Assembly: GCA_013398055.1 (NCBI GenBank)
Contig: VZRS01001512.1
Location: forward strand, 124,001 to 188,000
Direction of reading: 5' to 3'
DNA: 64,000 bases
Source: Ifrita kowaldi
Taxonomy: Eukaryota > Chordata > Aves > Passeriformes > Cinclosomatidae
Within the stretch, counting starts at the first letter, position 1. Each line of letters begins with the position of its first letter. Positions 13,116 through 23,985 of this stretch are shown piece by piece. Made by a program: the position numbers and the translations under genes. The notes beneath the pieces are model-generated. The model was not told where the DNA came from and made no database searches. It was given only the letters and a program-made list of their open reading frames with translations.

Positions 13116-14261
13116 GTCTCCCAATCTTTCCTTCCATTCACTCCTCTTCTCAGTACTTTGCACTCTAAGGTGGCTTTAGCAATTTTTGTCTAGATGGAGA
13201 TTTACCTTCTACCACAGCTTTAATTTAGTTTTCTCTGAAAGTGGCCATGGACAGCTGTTTTATGCTCCCTACTGAGTTTGTTACTATCAAATCAGATTGA
13301 GACACTAACTGAACCCGAGGAAAATGACGTGGCCAAACTGGAAGACTGCGCCTTTAGCTTGAGATGTCAAAAAAGCAAGAGGTAATCAGTAACTCCTCTG
13401 GAAATAAGCAAAAGTTTTCATTGAAGGAATCATCTATAATGACTTTAATGCTGTTAAAAATACAATGTGTAAATGCAGGAATATAGCAATGAACAATTTT
13501 ATGACCCATGGGACATAGGGATTTGTTTGAGTGCTTTCTCTCAGTGATGACAAAATCTACTGTGACTGAACCTACTCAACACAAATCCTCCAAAGAAAAC
13601 ATACAGAGCTTGTGGTAAGGATATCCAGATAAATAAAACTGTTCCCTCAATTTATTAGTGGACCTATTTCCTATTACAGAGTAGGAACATTGTGGTTTGT
13701 GGAACCGGGATTTTCTCAGGGAAATATGAAAACACAGCTCTGATTATGTGTTGCTAAAATCCAGTGCCTTTGTATTACTCAAAAATGGAGATTACATTCT
13801 ATCTATGCAATGCATTTCCATGACTTGAAAAGCACATATTCATTCATGCCTTTTCACAAAACTGAGTGCAATGGCACTTTGTGTTATCTCAGAAATAGCA
13901 ACATTTCTGTGCTGCTGTGCAAAAAGATATTCCTGCTTGTAAAAAGTAGTATTTCCAGTATTACTGGGAGGAGAAAGAGGTTTTTCCTGTATCATTTATG
14001 TGATATACATAAATATATACTATTGTTCCACATAATGACTATATAATAGCTGCTATATCAAAAGTATGCCTGCAGGGTGACTGCAGTAAAGTAAGTCAGG
14101 CTAATAAAAATCTTGCTTTCCTTGAGCTTTGAAGAATAACTGTACCCTTTCAAATTTGGAATTCAAAATGTTTATGGAATCAGCATAAGGAGAAGTTGGA
14201 AAAAAACCTACAATCAAAGAAGTTCAATCTATCTTGGGGAAACCTGAATGGAATATTTAAT
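13116..14261. other. Intergenic, nothing recognised
   Basis: AT-rich unique sequence between the LTR and a short CR1 relic. No supported coding region or RNA gene. Confidence 0.6.
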
Positions 14262-14352
14262 AGAATCATAGGATAACCTAACTTGGAAAGGACCCACAAG
14301 AATCATTGAATCCAACTCCTGGCTCGGCACAGGACAACCCCAAAAATCAGAC
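14262..14352 (-). mobile_element. CR1 LINE 3'-terminal relic
   Basis: About 90 bp reads agaatcataggataacctaacttggaaaggaccc...atcattgaatccaactcctggc, the reverse complement of the CR1 3' end. Only the terminal portion survives. Confidence 0.85.
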
Positions 14353-15756
14353 TATGAATATTTGGAGAAGAACACTAAAAAAATGCTCCTTTTCTGCATT
14401 TTGTAATGTACTTGGTAATGGATCCATATGCTTGCATTGGAAATCATACTTTCCAGCAATTGCTCCACCGTTGTGGCTCTAGTGGCTTTGCAAATAATGA
14501 GAAAGAACAAAATTTCTCCATATTTCAGAAATATAACACCACTCTAGAATTACCCAAAGAGGTTATAATGCAACTTCTGGCAAGCAGGATACCTGACAAA
14601 AAATCAGGACAACTTCTAGGAGGAAATCATGGCAGACCCTGTCTGCCCCATGGCTCGGTTCCAGCTCCACAAGGACTCTTGGGGCACTGCCTTGGCAAGA
14701 CTAGAAGGCACACCCTTGGGCACAAAGCAAACACTGATGGTGAACCCTTGTATCAGAATGCACAGTGCTGGTGGCCTCTGCCCACTCCCAAAACAGGGGC
14801 ACTTCAGCAAAATGCTCAGCTTACTGGCCTCTCTGGGCACCCCTACTGTACACCCTCCACCCAGGCCTTTCAGTAAATTCTGCAGTGCAACTCTTAGTCA
14901 GCACATCCCAACCTACTGCAAAATACCAATGACTAGGAATGACTTATTAATTTAAAGAGCACCCTTAAATCATTTTTACGTTGTGTCAGCCTATTGGACT
15001 GCATGGGACAGACAAATAAATAAAAACAGAAAACAAAGGGAAACAATCAAACAAACAAAAAAGCCAAAATGATGCTGCAAAACTGTACAAATAGTAATGT
15101 TGCTATTAAGCCGAAATAATAAAGTGCACAAAAGGGGAAAGGAACCAGATGGTCAGTCGTGTAGGTGGCCTGAATGAGCAACTCTGGAATTTGTTTTGAG
15201 ATACATATAAAATTAAGTTAACCATTTCTACTTTTATGCTGTTTGAGTACCAAGTTCTATTGAGAAAATATGAGATATTGTGGTAGTTGAAACAGTTAAA
15301 AGACTGGATGATTGTTACAGCAAGACTAAAGGCTACATCAATAGGATGGCTAAATCCCGGTTAGGCAACATCAGAGTCACAAGCTATTCTTTTAGGAATC
15401 GGAGTCATTGTAGCTTTCCACATAATAAGAGAGGTAGAATGAAAGGCTCTATCAAGATCCTTGCATGCACAAAAAGTCCTGGGCAAGCGTGCAAAATGAT
15501 GCACTACTCTGGTTGCAGCTATGCAATACATGAAATTGCTGTAGCCTTGAAGAGTTGTGACGACTCCAGCGTAGGATCAGGGTGTGTTGGACCTTTCTAG
15601 TAGGAAGATGGAGCAGTTCCCCAGATTCTGGGTACAGAAGCCGGTCAGTGCACCGTATGAAATGATGCTTACCTAGATTTCTTGCTTCCTATTCTCTATG
15701 TAGTAGCAATATGTCATTTCTATTGTAGTGTGCCTGAGAGAACAGGACCCCTGTAA

Positions 15757-15805
15757 AATAATAATAATAATAATAATAATAATCATCATCATCATCATCA
15801 TCATC
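15757..15805. repeat. Compound microsatellite (AAT)9(ATC)8
   Basis: Nine perfect AAT units (15757-15783) run directly into about eight perfect ATC units (15782-15805). One substitution in the AAT array followed by independent expansion would explain the compound structure. It is likely polymorphic. Confidence 0.97.
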
Positions 15806-16599
15806 CAATTTAAAATCCTACAGAACTAGCACAGCTAGCAGGCAGCCTCTGAAAAGCATTGTAAGGCACATCTTAAAACTACATGCAAATACGATGTTAA
15901 ATATCTACTTGCTGTTTGGTTCCCAGAGGCAGCTTTAGACAATTCAGCTTGGAGAGAAAACAAAAAAAACCCCAACCCACCCTGTTCTTTAGAGCACCTC
16001 CATGTGCTTTTGCCACCTGAGTGTCTAGGATGGAGCAGCACGTGGCCAACAGCCCGCTGACATTTTTTCCTCTGTGCTTGTAGTGAGTTAAGGGACTAGC
16101 ACTTCGGCTGATGGTCCTCCAGCATGGCCATGGACAGTGTGTGCTGGCAGGGCAGACAGGTTTGGGGCAGCCTGTGGCCAGGCTGAACGTGGGTGTCACG
16201 GCAGCCAACAGCCCAGTGCAGGAACTCGCAGCTTCCAGCTGACCCCGGACTGGGCAGATGACAGTGCACGCACAGTCACTCTAAACCCGTGGCTTGATTT
16301 GCCTCCCCTCCCAAGTTAAGACTGAGCTCTGAAATTGGCTTGAAAGGATGCACGTGTGGGTTCTTCAGGTCGGTGTGATAGGACATAAATTGTATTTTAC
16401 CCCTAGAACCCAAATGAAATTCTGTAACTTGCAGTCCTTCAATAAGAATTAAAAATCTAACAAACTCACCTCCTGAAACCCTAACTATATCCCACATCAA
16501 CAGACCATCCTCTCTCTTGTTCAGAAGAACTAAATACTGAGCTCAAAGGAAGCTCAAAACTACTGCCTGATGCCAACCACTTTGTCTTACCATTGTTTT

Positions 16600-16860
16600 T
16601 GCAGCTGATGATGCTTTAATTATCAATCCAGCTTTGTGGTACAATGGGTACCATTGCCTTCAATGCTTTTATTATCATTTATTGCTGAATTTTAAGCATC
16701 ATCCTAATTAGTAAACATGATCTAATTACTTAAAACTGCTCTATTTTCCCTCCAACAGTGGAGAAGCAATCATTTTATTTTCATGAAAAGCTACATGTTC
16801 TTTTCATAGCAAATGTCAGGATAAAATTATGCAAAATAATTATTTTTTGTCTTTTTTTAA
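16600..16860. promoter_or_regulatory. Candidate conserved noncoding/enhancer block with SOX-type palindrome
   Basis: Repeat-free AT-rich sequence with many homeodomain cores (tttaattatc, attttattatc, cctaattag, tctaattac) surrounds a perfect inverted pair of SOX-like sites: ACAATGG at 16641-16647 and CCATTGC at 16651-16657, separated by gta. This arrangement resembles dimeric SOX9/SOX10 sites. The block lies about 5.5 kb upstream of the MAP1B TATA box. Motif density in AT-rich DNA can arise by chance, so this is inference only. Confidence 0.3.
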
Positions 16861-17948
16861 TAGTCCAGTGGGAAATATTTTTCTTTTTCTTTCTCATTGC
16901 AGTTAAATAAAGTACTTTTTTTCTTTTTTTACTTCTATTTTTTTTTTCCACTGAAGAAAAAGAGGGAATTACTCTGATAAAAAATAATTAATTTTTCCAC
17001 TGGGAACTAAGGCAAAATGTTACTCGGTGTTATTTTTCTCTCACTTCAAGACAGAAAGCTAAAAGTGAGAGAAAATGTTATTTTTAAAAGCAGTAGTGTT
17101 GCTTTCTTCACTTTTTTTTTTTTTATCTTTAACTTCCCCTTTTCTGTAGAGAAAGTGTAAGGAGTGGGGAACAGATGAAATACCAATTGAAATGGATATT
17201 TCACCATAAGCAAATATGAGCTTTCTTTCCTTTGCAATTTAAAAAGTAATCATTAAAATTGAAGCAATAGATTTAAAATACCTGAAATTAATGTTGGTCA
17301 AGTAATTTTTATTTTGCATGTAGTTAAAAATAAAGCCTGCCATCCTAAAACATGAAGTATTTCCCATCTTAAAGAGTCTCTCATGGAGTCCACGTCTCTG
17401 TCTGCTCATCCAGGTACAACTCTCTCTGGTGACCCTGGCTATTTCTGTATCACTGCTGGAGGAGGAGCTCCACTGGCAGCACCAGCTTGAGGATGTTAGA
17501 GATGAAGATGCTTCCCTACCCAAAATGTGGGGGGAAGGCAAGAGGAGTTCTCTTCAGGAACCACATATCCAGGTGTTTGCAGGGAAGGGCTCATGACTGA
17601 TCACACCATGGCCAGCAGCAGCAGGGGGACACTTTTGCACTGCTGGGGTCAGGGTGACATGCTGACTGTCCCTCTGCACCTGCACTGCTGCTGCACGCTC
17701 TGCTGAGTTGCCCCTAAGGAGCAATGCATGGAGGAGACTCTGGGAGGTGAAGGCTGGATCACATGGGGATGGTAGAGCTTCTGATTGCAGGAAATGGGGG
17801 ATGAGGTGGAGTGGGGATATTGAGAATGTTGTTCACATTGAGAAGGCATCAGGTAAGGTACAAAATGTTATAGGTATTATCTGCTATAGTATTGGTTGCA
17901 TATTCTTGACTTCATCATGTATCAGAAACACTTTCACAGTGACAGACC

Positions 17949-18099
17949 ACCACTGTTGGTGGTCTCTACCCATGGAGACATTCAAACCCCACTGAACACA
18001 GCTCTCAGAAACCTACTCTAGGTGGTTCTGCTTGAGCAGGGGAATTAGACAAAATTATTTTCAGAGGTCCCTTCCAACCAGCCATTCTGTGAATCTGTC
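17949..18099 (+). mobile_element. CR1 LINE 3'-end fragment
   Basis: Contains the CR1 3' signatures ggtctctacccatggagacattcaaa, tctaggtggttctgcttgagcaggg and agaggtcccttccaacc, and ends cattctgtgaatctgt. It points toward the oppositely oriented CR1 copy that begins 180 bp downstream. Confidence 0.9.
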
Positions 18100-18282
18100 A
18101 CCTCAGGCATAGGCAGGCAAATCTCCATCTCTAGAAGCTAGGCCTTCCTGCCCATCCTTAAGAAATCCTACCCACGTGAGGAACCCCCTTCATGACACAT
18201 TGTGCAATCCTCAGACTGGCGTTTCTCTCAGTGAAGACAGCCTTCTGAAACACTTCACTTTCAGTAAAGTTCTTAAATTCAA

Positions 18283-18980
18283 AGAATCACAGAATATCCT
18301 GAGTTGGAAGCGATCCATAAGGATCATTGAAGTCCAAATTCTGGCACAGGATACCCCCAAGAATCACACCATGTGCCTGAGAGTGCAGTCCAAATGTTTC
18401 TTGAACTCTGTCAGGCTGGTGCTGAGACCACTTCCCTGGGGAGCCTCTTCCAGTGCTCAGTCACCCTCTGGGTGAAGAACCTTTTCCTTATATCAAACCT
18501 AAACCTCCCTTGACATAACTTCAGGCTGTTCCCTCAGGTTCTGTCACTGGTCACCAGAGAGAAGAGATCAGTGACTCCCTCTCCTCTTCCCCTCACAAGG
18601 AAGTTGCAGACTGCAATGTTTCCCCTTAGTCTCCTCTGCTCCAGGCTGAACAGCCCAAGTGCCCTCAGCTGCTCCTCATATGGCTTCCCCTCCAGACCCT
18701 TCACCATCCTCGTGGCCCTCCTTTGGGCACTCTCCAATAGCTTTATATCTCTCTTACACTGTGGCACCCAGAACTGCCCCCAGCACTGGAGGTGAGGCTG
18801 CCCCAGTGCAGAGCAGAGTGGCACAATCCCCTCCCTTGCCCGGCTGGCGATGCTGTGCCTGATGCCCCCCAGGACAGGGCTGGCCCTCCTGGCTGCCAGG
18901 GTACTGCTGACTCATGTTTAACCCCAGGTCCCTCTCCACAGTGCTGCTCTCCACTCTCTTGCTCCCCAGTCTGTATTTCA
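18283..18980 (-). mobile_element. CR1 LINE fragment, 3' region
   Basis: The + strand reads agaatcacagaatatcctgagttggaag and continues through ctgtcaggctggtgctgagaccacttccctgggg, ctgaacagcccaagtgccctcagctgctcctc and tgtggcacccagaactgcccccagcactgg. All are reverse complement of CR1 3' sequence and the end of the reverse-transcriptase frame (18534-18824 on the minus strand reads as the C-terminal CR1 block with SAQRRATRMVKGLEGKPYEEQ). About 0.7 kb is retained, and the 5' boundary near 18980 is approximate. The copy appears less decayed than the others in the window. Confidence 0.92.
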
Positions 18981-21762
18981 AGCAATCCACATGGATACCT
19001 ATTTCTTTTATGCTAGGGATGACACTTGATCTGAGACAAAGGGCCAGCTTGTACATCACTGAAACTTCATTTAAAATTTGAAGATTGGACTTGAATGAAG
19101 CTTGAACATTAGCAGTAACAAATGGCACATACCACCAAGAAACATGTTTTAAACTTCAAGCACTTTATTTAAACTGCCTCTTTAAAAATACAACATCTAA
19201 AAAATACAGCTCTCAAATATAATATCTGACCATATTCAACTGTGGGACTCCAATTAGGTATTGAACATAATAAAACAACAAAATCAAACCAAAACAAACA
19301 AAGGCCAGACAGGTGTGTGTCTCAATCACTGTCTCTTTGACACAGAAAGATATATTCCATAGTCCACGAACGTTGCTGTTTCTTCTGCTGGAAGGGCATA
19401 CCTATGTGATTTAGCTGCAGCTAGGCAGGTAGTGTCACTTTCAAACAGTGAGGGTCACAGGACACTAAGTCAGCTTCATGCAGCACATCTCCACATTTCA
19501 TTCAGCAGTGGACCTGATGCTCCATATTGCAGAATATAAATTAGTATCTGGATAGGGAAAGACAATGATAAACAATCTACCTGACTGAGATACCAACAGG
19601 GCAAGTCACAGTGTGAACAGTGGCTATGGAGCTGGGACCCTGCAGCTTCCTCAGAGACACGTTCAGGAGGATAAAGCACCTTTTCTTGTCTACCTTCCAT
19701 CTCAGATGATGCAGCATATGCTTGTGAATGGACAAGGCCAGAGGTCTGCATCCTTTGAAGAGTTTAGCACAAGACCATTTTCTTCCAAAGATAACCTCTT
19801 GTCCTTAGGGTTTTAATGTATAATACATCACCCATCACAAGACAGCTTGACTGTAACAGTTCAGCTTTTATCATACCATGTTCTAGCTGCATATTATTTT
19901 ACAGTGCAATATAAAACAGAGGACTACCTGAGCAGGCTACTTCAAACATAACTGCATTACCTACCTGTATGTAAGCATTTTATTCCCTGATAAAATGCAT
20001 TTTTTTCAGCTCTTACTTTTCAAATTCACAGACATCTTTCCAGTTATGGACGTTTCCATTTTTTCCTTAAAAAAAGAAAGCACTTAAAAGCACATACAGT
20101 GCCTTTCGAGTACTGGTGTACATTTCTCCGAGTATCACATTTAATCTCCTGTGCTTGTGAGGCAAGTAATAGTTTTACCTTTATGCCCAGGAACCAGTAT
20201 CTGTCTATTTTGTAACCAGTTTGGAAGTCCCTATGGCAAGCCCCTTCCATGCTTGAGAGACTAGCTGCTCTTGCTGGTGATTGAAATAAAGGCATATCCC
20301 AAAACTACAGATTGCAGTGGGGGAAGCCTGAAGCTGGCTTTCTCCAGTGGGCACCATGTGGCAAGTCTTGAAGGTGTCTATAATTGAAATAGATTATTAG
20401 GAAGGGGGTCATACAGGACAAGGCCACAGGAGATGGACATTATTTCTAAGTAGGTATCTACACCTTCTCATGGAAACTGACAGGATTAGCAAGGAAACAG
20501 CAAAGTCACAGTGAGGCTCAGGTGAACAGGGGCATCCAAAGAGCAACACCCTGCACCTTTGAATACCTTGCAAACCTTAAAACTGCTGCTAGTTCTTCTG
20601 CATCTATGCCATTGTATTTGTTTTATCAGCAGTGTCAGCTCTAGCAAAGAATGAGCACTGCTGCTCTTTACCACTGTGTCATCTCAGCCACCTGACATGG
20701 CTGTGAAAATGCTTGTCCGCACTCTACAACCTTCAGACTAACGGCAGTTCAGAAAAAGTCTACTTTGGATGCAACAGCCAAACACAGCACGCCACGTAAG
20801 CCAAGGCTCTCAGTACTGTATTTATGTAGAGGAGCTATTCATAGCAAAACCACTAGGTGCCATAGACAGATACAACACTATGGACCAGCACTTGTAATGA
20901 TGGTGCTTTAACCTTTGTGGGTTGAAACCATAGCCTCTAGGCTAGTAAGACACAAAAAACTTACAAGTGACAACCTGAAATGCATGTGCCGTGGAACAAA
21001 ATACAAAGAAGAGAGGGCTGTCATACTGGTTCATCCAGGCAAGCACTCTGTTTCTGAGCAGTAGGCAGAGAATTTGCGCACCCAGCACTGTAAGAAGCAG
21101 CAGACAGAGGAAGTGTCTTCTCAGTCAGGGACAAGAGGTTATCCTCAAAAGCAGACTATAAAAGTTTATATCCTTTCCTGTGTCACAGTGAAATTTATCC
21201 CACATCATTTGAGCCATATAAACAAGAGGCTTAGTGTAAACAAGTGGCTTGATTATGTCAGTAAAGTGAGAGGAACATCTCAGACAGATTTGTCTCTATC
21301 CTGGGTTAGGAGAGAGTAACACACTTTTCAGAGGTGGTTATCAATGAGTATTGGGGTGTATATATCTGACATCCATGAGAAGAGAAATGAAACCTTTGGT
21401 TCTGTCATTGTAGAAGTTTTCTGCTACCATTGCTCTCTGAGTTACTTGAGCCCGATCAGCATTACTTACCCAAACCCCTTGGAACTTCTGCAGCTTTGAA
21501 TAAGCTAAGAATATGGGTTTCAGCACCTTGTCCAAAACCAGTGTTTTTCTGGTATCATATATCCATGGACATTGAATAAGTGCAGAAAGGCCATGTGTGA
21601 AGTGTCTTGTTAAATGAACTGCTTTTTAAATTTAAAAAGTTAGCAAGAATGATTAGATTGCTGGGTGAGTGTGTGTGCTTAAGTATGACTCAAATTTTGC
21701 TGCAGTGCTACAGCAAGATGTAGGTGGGACAACTGGCCTTGGGCAGTGGCACTGCTTTTTCA
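18981..21762. other. Proximal upstream region of MAP1B, no gene recognised
   Basis: Unique sequence leading to the CpG island. No supported coding region, RNA gene or repeat longer than a low-complexity patch (an A/C-rich run near 19268-19302). It may hold MAP1B distal regulatory DNA, but nothing in the sequence proves this. Confidence 0.55.
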
Positions 21763-21948
21763 CCCGTCGACGTCCGGAGTGCTGCTGGAGTGCCGATGCC
21801 GGCTTTCCCAGATGCGTTCCCCAGGTCTGCCAGGCCATCACCTGCAGCTCCTCACCGCCCTGTTCCAAGGCTGGGACCCGGGACGGGCCGCGGGGTGACC
21901 GGCCGGCAGGGTGACGCCCCGAACGGGCACGGGGAGCAAGGGACGCGA

Positions 21949-21985
21949 GGGGCGGGGGCTCAGGGGTCCTACAGCCGGGGCGGGA
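21949..21985 (+). promoter_or_regulatory. GC boxes (SP1-type)
   Basis: Two GGGGCGGG-type motifs occur at 21949-21958 and 21977-21985, about 210-250 bp upstream of the TATA box. They fit SP/KLF binding in a CpG island promoter. They are short motifs in GC-rich DNA, so function is inferred. Confidence 0.5.
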
Positions 21986-22082
21986 GCCGGGCGTGGGGCG
22001 CACCCCTTGGCGTCCCCTCGGGGCGTTGTTCGCCCCCCGCGTCCTTCCTGCTTCCGGGGGCCGCCGCGGGGAGGATTTGCCG

Positions 22083-22098
22083 CAGATGACATCAGCTG
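22083..22098 (+). promoter_or_regulatory. Composite E-box / CRE-like / E-box element
   Basis: The sixteen bases cagatgacatcagctg contain an E-box CAGATG (22083-22088), a CRE/AP-1-like TGACATCA (22087-22094, one base from TGACGTCA) and a second E-box CAGCTG (22093-22098), overlapping end to end about 100 bp upstream of the TATA box. CAGATG and CAGCTG are forms used by neuronal bHLH factors. Regulation by such factors is an inference. Confidence 0.4.
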
Positions 22099-22139
22099 TG
22101 GATGCTGGAAAGGCGGCGGCGGCGCGGAGGATGCGCCGG

Positions 22140-22166
22140 CTCCCCCCCTTCCTCCTCCTCCTCCTC
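22140..22166 (+). repeat. CT-rich polypyrimidine tract in promoter
   Basis: Pure pyrimidine run ending in (CCT)n at 22151-22166, starting about 55 bp and ending about 28 bp upstream of the TATA box. Such tracts are common in GC-rich promoters and can be nuclease-sensitive. Confidence 0.85.
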
Positions 22167-22194
22167 AGCAGGTCCCTGCCCTGCACCGTCTCCG

Positions 22195-22202
22195 TATAAA
22201 AG
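22195..22202 (+). promoter_or_regulatory. MAP1B: TATA box (TATAAAAG)
   Basis: A perfect TATAAAAG lies in the CpG island on the + strand, preceded by ctccg. It predicts transcription start about 25-32 bases downstream, near 22222-22232. That interval is just past the lone N at 22214 and inside the duplicated block, so the true start-site sequence is probably missing from this assembly. As I recall, mammalian MAP1B promoters also use TATA motifs, which supports the gene assignment. Confidence 0.65.
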
Positions 22203-22214
22203 CGCCGCCGCCTN

Positions 22215-22702
22215 TCCCGATGGCAGCCCGGGGTGGACAAAGGGCGGCTGGGGATGGGGTGGATGGGCTGGGCTGGGGCTGCGGGACGGCTGCCGTCCGC
22301 AGTCCGTCGTCCCCCACCGCCACGCCAAGCCGGCGAGGTTCGGGGCGTTTTCCCTCTCGGCGGCAGAGGCTGCGCGGGCGGGAGCGCAGCCGCGCCTTTG
22401 TGTCTAACTTTGGGCGCTGGGACTTTTCTGTCGTCTGGAGAATTTTTCAGGACCCAAGTTCTATATATGCGTATATATATTCCAATAAAGAAAACCGATT
22501 TGAGTAACAAGACTGTTACCTGAGTGCTCAACCTCGTTATTGTCCGACTGCGGACTACTCTGACTCGGCGTTTATTTGTCCTTTTCTTAAGACGGCGATG
22601 CAGGATGGTATTGCAAGTGAAATGGCAGTTTTTTAAGTTTTCGTTGTGGTTTCTGATACAATAGATTGCAGTGTATATGCAGAGAGGAGAGGAAAAAACC
22701 CC
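22215..22702. repeat. Direct repeat copy 1 (488 bp), probable assembly duplication
   Basis: Identical by eye over its full length to 23498-23985, at a constant offset of 1283. It starts right after the lone N at 22214 and ends exactly where the 765-base N run begins. A duplicate bounded on both sides by unknown bases is the usual signature of overlapping contig ends that were not merged. AATAAA at 22484 within it is incidental. Its right half is AT-rich sequence expected of intron 1. Confidence 0.93.
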
Positions 22703-23467
22703 NNNNNNNNNNNNNNNNNNNNNNNNNNNNNNNNNNNNNNNNNNNNNNNNNNNNNNNNNNNNNNNNNNNNNNNNNNNNNNNNNNNNNNNNNNNNNNNNNN
22801 NNNNNNNNNNNNNNNNNNNNNNNNNNNNNNNNNNNNNNNNNNNNNNNNNNNNNNNNNNNNNNNNNNNNNNNNNNNNNNNNNNNNNNNNNNNNNNNNNNNN
22901 NNNNNNNNNNNNNNNNNNNNNNNNNNNNNNNNNNNNNNNNNNNNNNNNNNNNNNNNNNNNNNNNNNNNNNNNNNNNNNNNNNNNNNNNNNNNNNNNNNNN
23001 NNNNNNNNNNNNNNNNNNNNNNNNNNNNNNNNNNNNNNNNNNNNNNNNNNNNNNNNNNNNNNNNNNNNNNNNNNNNNNNNNNNNNNNNNNNNNNNNNNNN
23101 NNNNNNNNNNNNNNNNNNNNNNNNNNNNNNNNNNNNNNNNNNNNNNNNNNNNNNNNNNNNNNNNNNNNNNNNNNNNNNNNNNNNNNNNNNNNNNNNNNNN
23201 NNNNNNNNNNNNNNNNNNNNNNNNNNNNNNNNNNNNNNNNNNNNNNNNNNNNNNNNNNNNNNNNNNNNNNNNNNNNNNNNNNNNNNNNNNNNNNNNNNNN
23301 NNNNNNNNNNNNNNNNNNNNNNNNNNNNNNNNNNNNNNNNNNNNNNNNNNNNNNNNNNNNNNNNNNNNNNNNNNNNNNNNNNNNNNNNNNNNNNNNNNNN
23401 NNNNNNNNNNNNNNNNNNNNNNNNNNNNNNNNNNNNNNNNNNNNNNNNNNNNNNNNNNNNNNNNNNN
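22703..23467. other. Assembly gap (765 N); MAP1B exon 1 inferred inside
   Basis: An unbroken run of N. No sequence resembling the MAP1B N-terminus (the residues before exon 2, about 61 in mammals as I recall) exists anywhere between the TATA box and exon 2. Exon 1 with the start codon and its splice donor should therefore lie in this gap or in sequence lost around it. Exon 1 must end in phase 1 to join exon 2. The first bases after the gap (cgggtgggcg) include a GT, but whether it is the donor cannot be tested. Long reading frames across this interval are artefacts of N. Confidence 0.9.
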
Positions 23468-23497
23468 CGGGTGGGCGTGGCACGGTCCGCACTGCGG

Positions 23498-23985
23498 TCC
23501 CGATGGCAGCCCGGGGTGGACAAAGGGCGGCTGGGGATGGGGTGGATGGGCTGGGCTGGGGCTGCGGGACGGCTGCCGTCCGCAGTCCGTCGTCCCCCAC
23601 CGCCACGCCAAGCCGGCGAGGTTCGGGGCGTTTTCCCTCTCGGCGGCAGAGGCTGCGCGGGCGGGAGCGCAGCCGCGCCTTTGTGTCTAACTTTGGGCGC
23701 TGGGACTTTTCTGTCGTCTGGAGAATTTTTCAGGACCCAAGTTCTATATATGCGTATATATATTCCAATAAAGAAAACCGATTTGAGTAACAAGACTGTT
23801 ACCTGAGTGCTCAACCTCGTTATTGTCCGACTGCGGACTACTCTGACTCGGCGTTTATTTGTCCTTTTCTTAAGACGGCGATGCAGGATGGTATTGCAAG
23901 TGAAATGGCAGTTTTTTAAGTTTTCGTTGTGGTTTCTGATACAATAGATTGCAGTGTATATGCAGAGAGGAGAGGAAAAAACCCC
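23498..23985. repeat. Direct repeat copy 2 (488 bp), likely the genuine copy
   Basis: Second copy of the block at 22215-22702. It is preceded by 30 bp of unique GC-rich sequence after the gap (23468-23497) and runs uninterrupted into intron 1, so it is probably the true location. It moves from CpG-rich sequence (with G-run clusters such as ggggatggggtggatggg) to AT-rich DNA, marking the downstream edge of the island. Confidence 0.93.

Larger units (their letters stand above)
14353..17948. other. Intergenic, one microsatellite and one candidate regulatory block
   Basis: Short frames occur, including 156 codons at 14406-14876 and 106 codons at 15280-15600 on the + strand. None has a recognisable domain, and no splice context supports them. 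The 15721-15752 segment faintly resembles an old dispersed repeat, but I cannot name it. The 16600-16860 block (listed separately) stands out for clustered homeodomain- and SOX-type motifs. The 16850-17130 stretch has many T-rich runs. Confidence 0.55.
21763..22213 (+). promoter_or_regulatory. MAP1B: MAP1B CpG island promoter region
   Basis: CpG content rises abruptly at about 21763 (cgtcgacgtccgg) against AT-rich surroundings and stays high to the lone N at 22214, continuing on both sides of the gap. The block holds GC boxes, a CRE-like/E-box cluster, a GGC run, a CT-rich tract and a TATAAAAG box, all in + orientation, which fits the promoter of the + strand gene whose second exon lies at 27774. 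Assignment to MAP1B rests on that exon and on the absence of any other recognisable gene between them. The transcription start is not resolvable because the sequence downstream of the TATA box is disrupted at 22214. Confidence 0.8.

Noticed and set aside
14406..14876. 156-codon frame as a gene
   Set aside because: The composition is not protein-like, no motif is recognised and the region has no promoter or splice support.
22484..22489. AATAAA as a polyadenylation signal (also in the second copy at 23767)
   Set aside because: It lies at the CpG island edge upstream of exon 2 of a + strand gene, in sequence expected to be intron. Nothing supports a transcript end here.
23468..23475. cgg|gtgggc right after the gap as the MAP1B exon 1 donor
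   Set aside because: Exon 2 requires exon 1 to end in phase 1 with a G completing Gly. With only three bases visible before the GT, the phase cannot be shown, and a human-like boundary would not fit.
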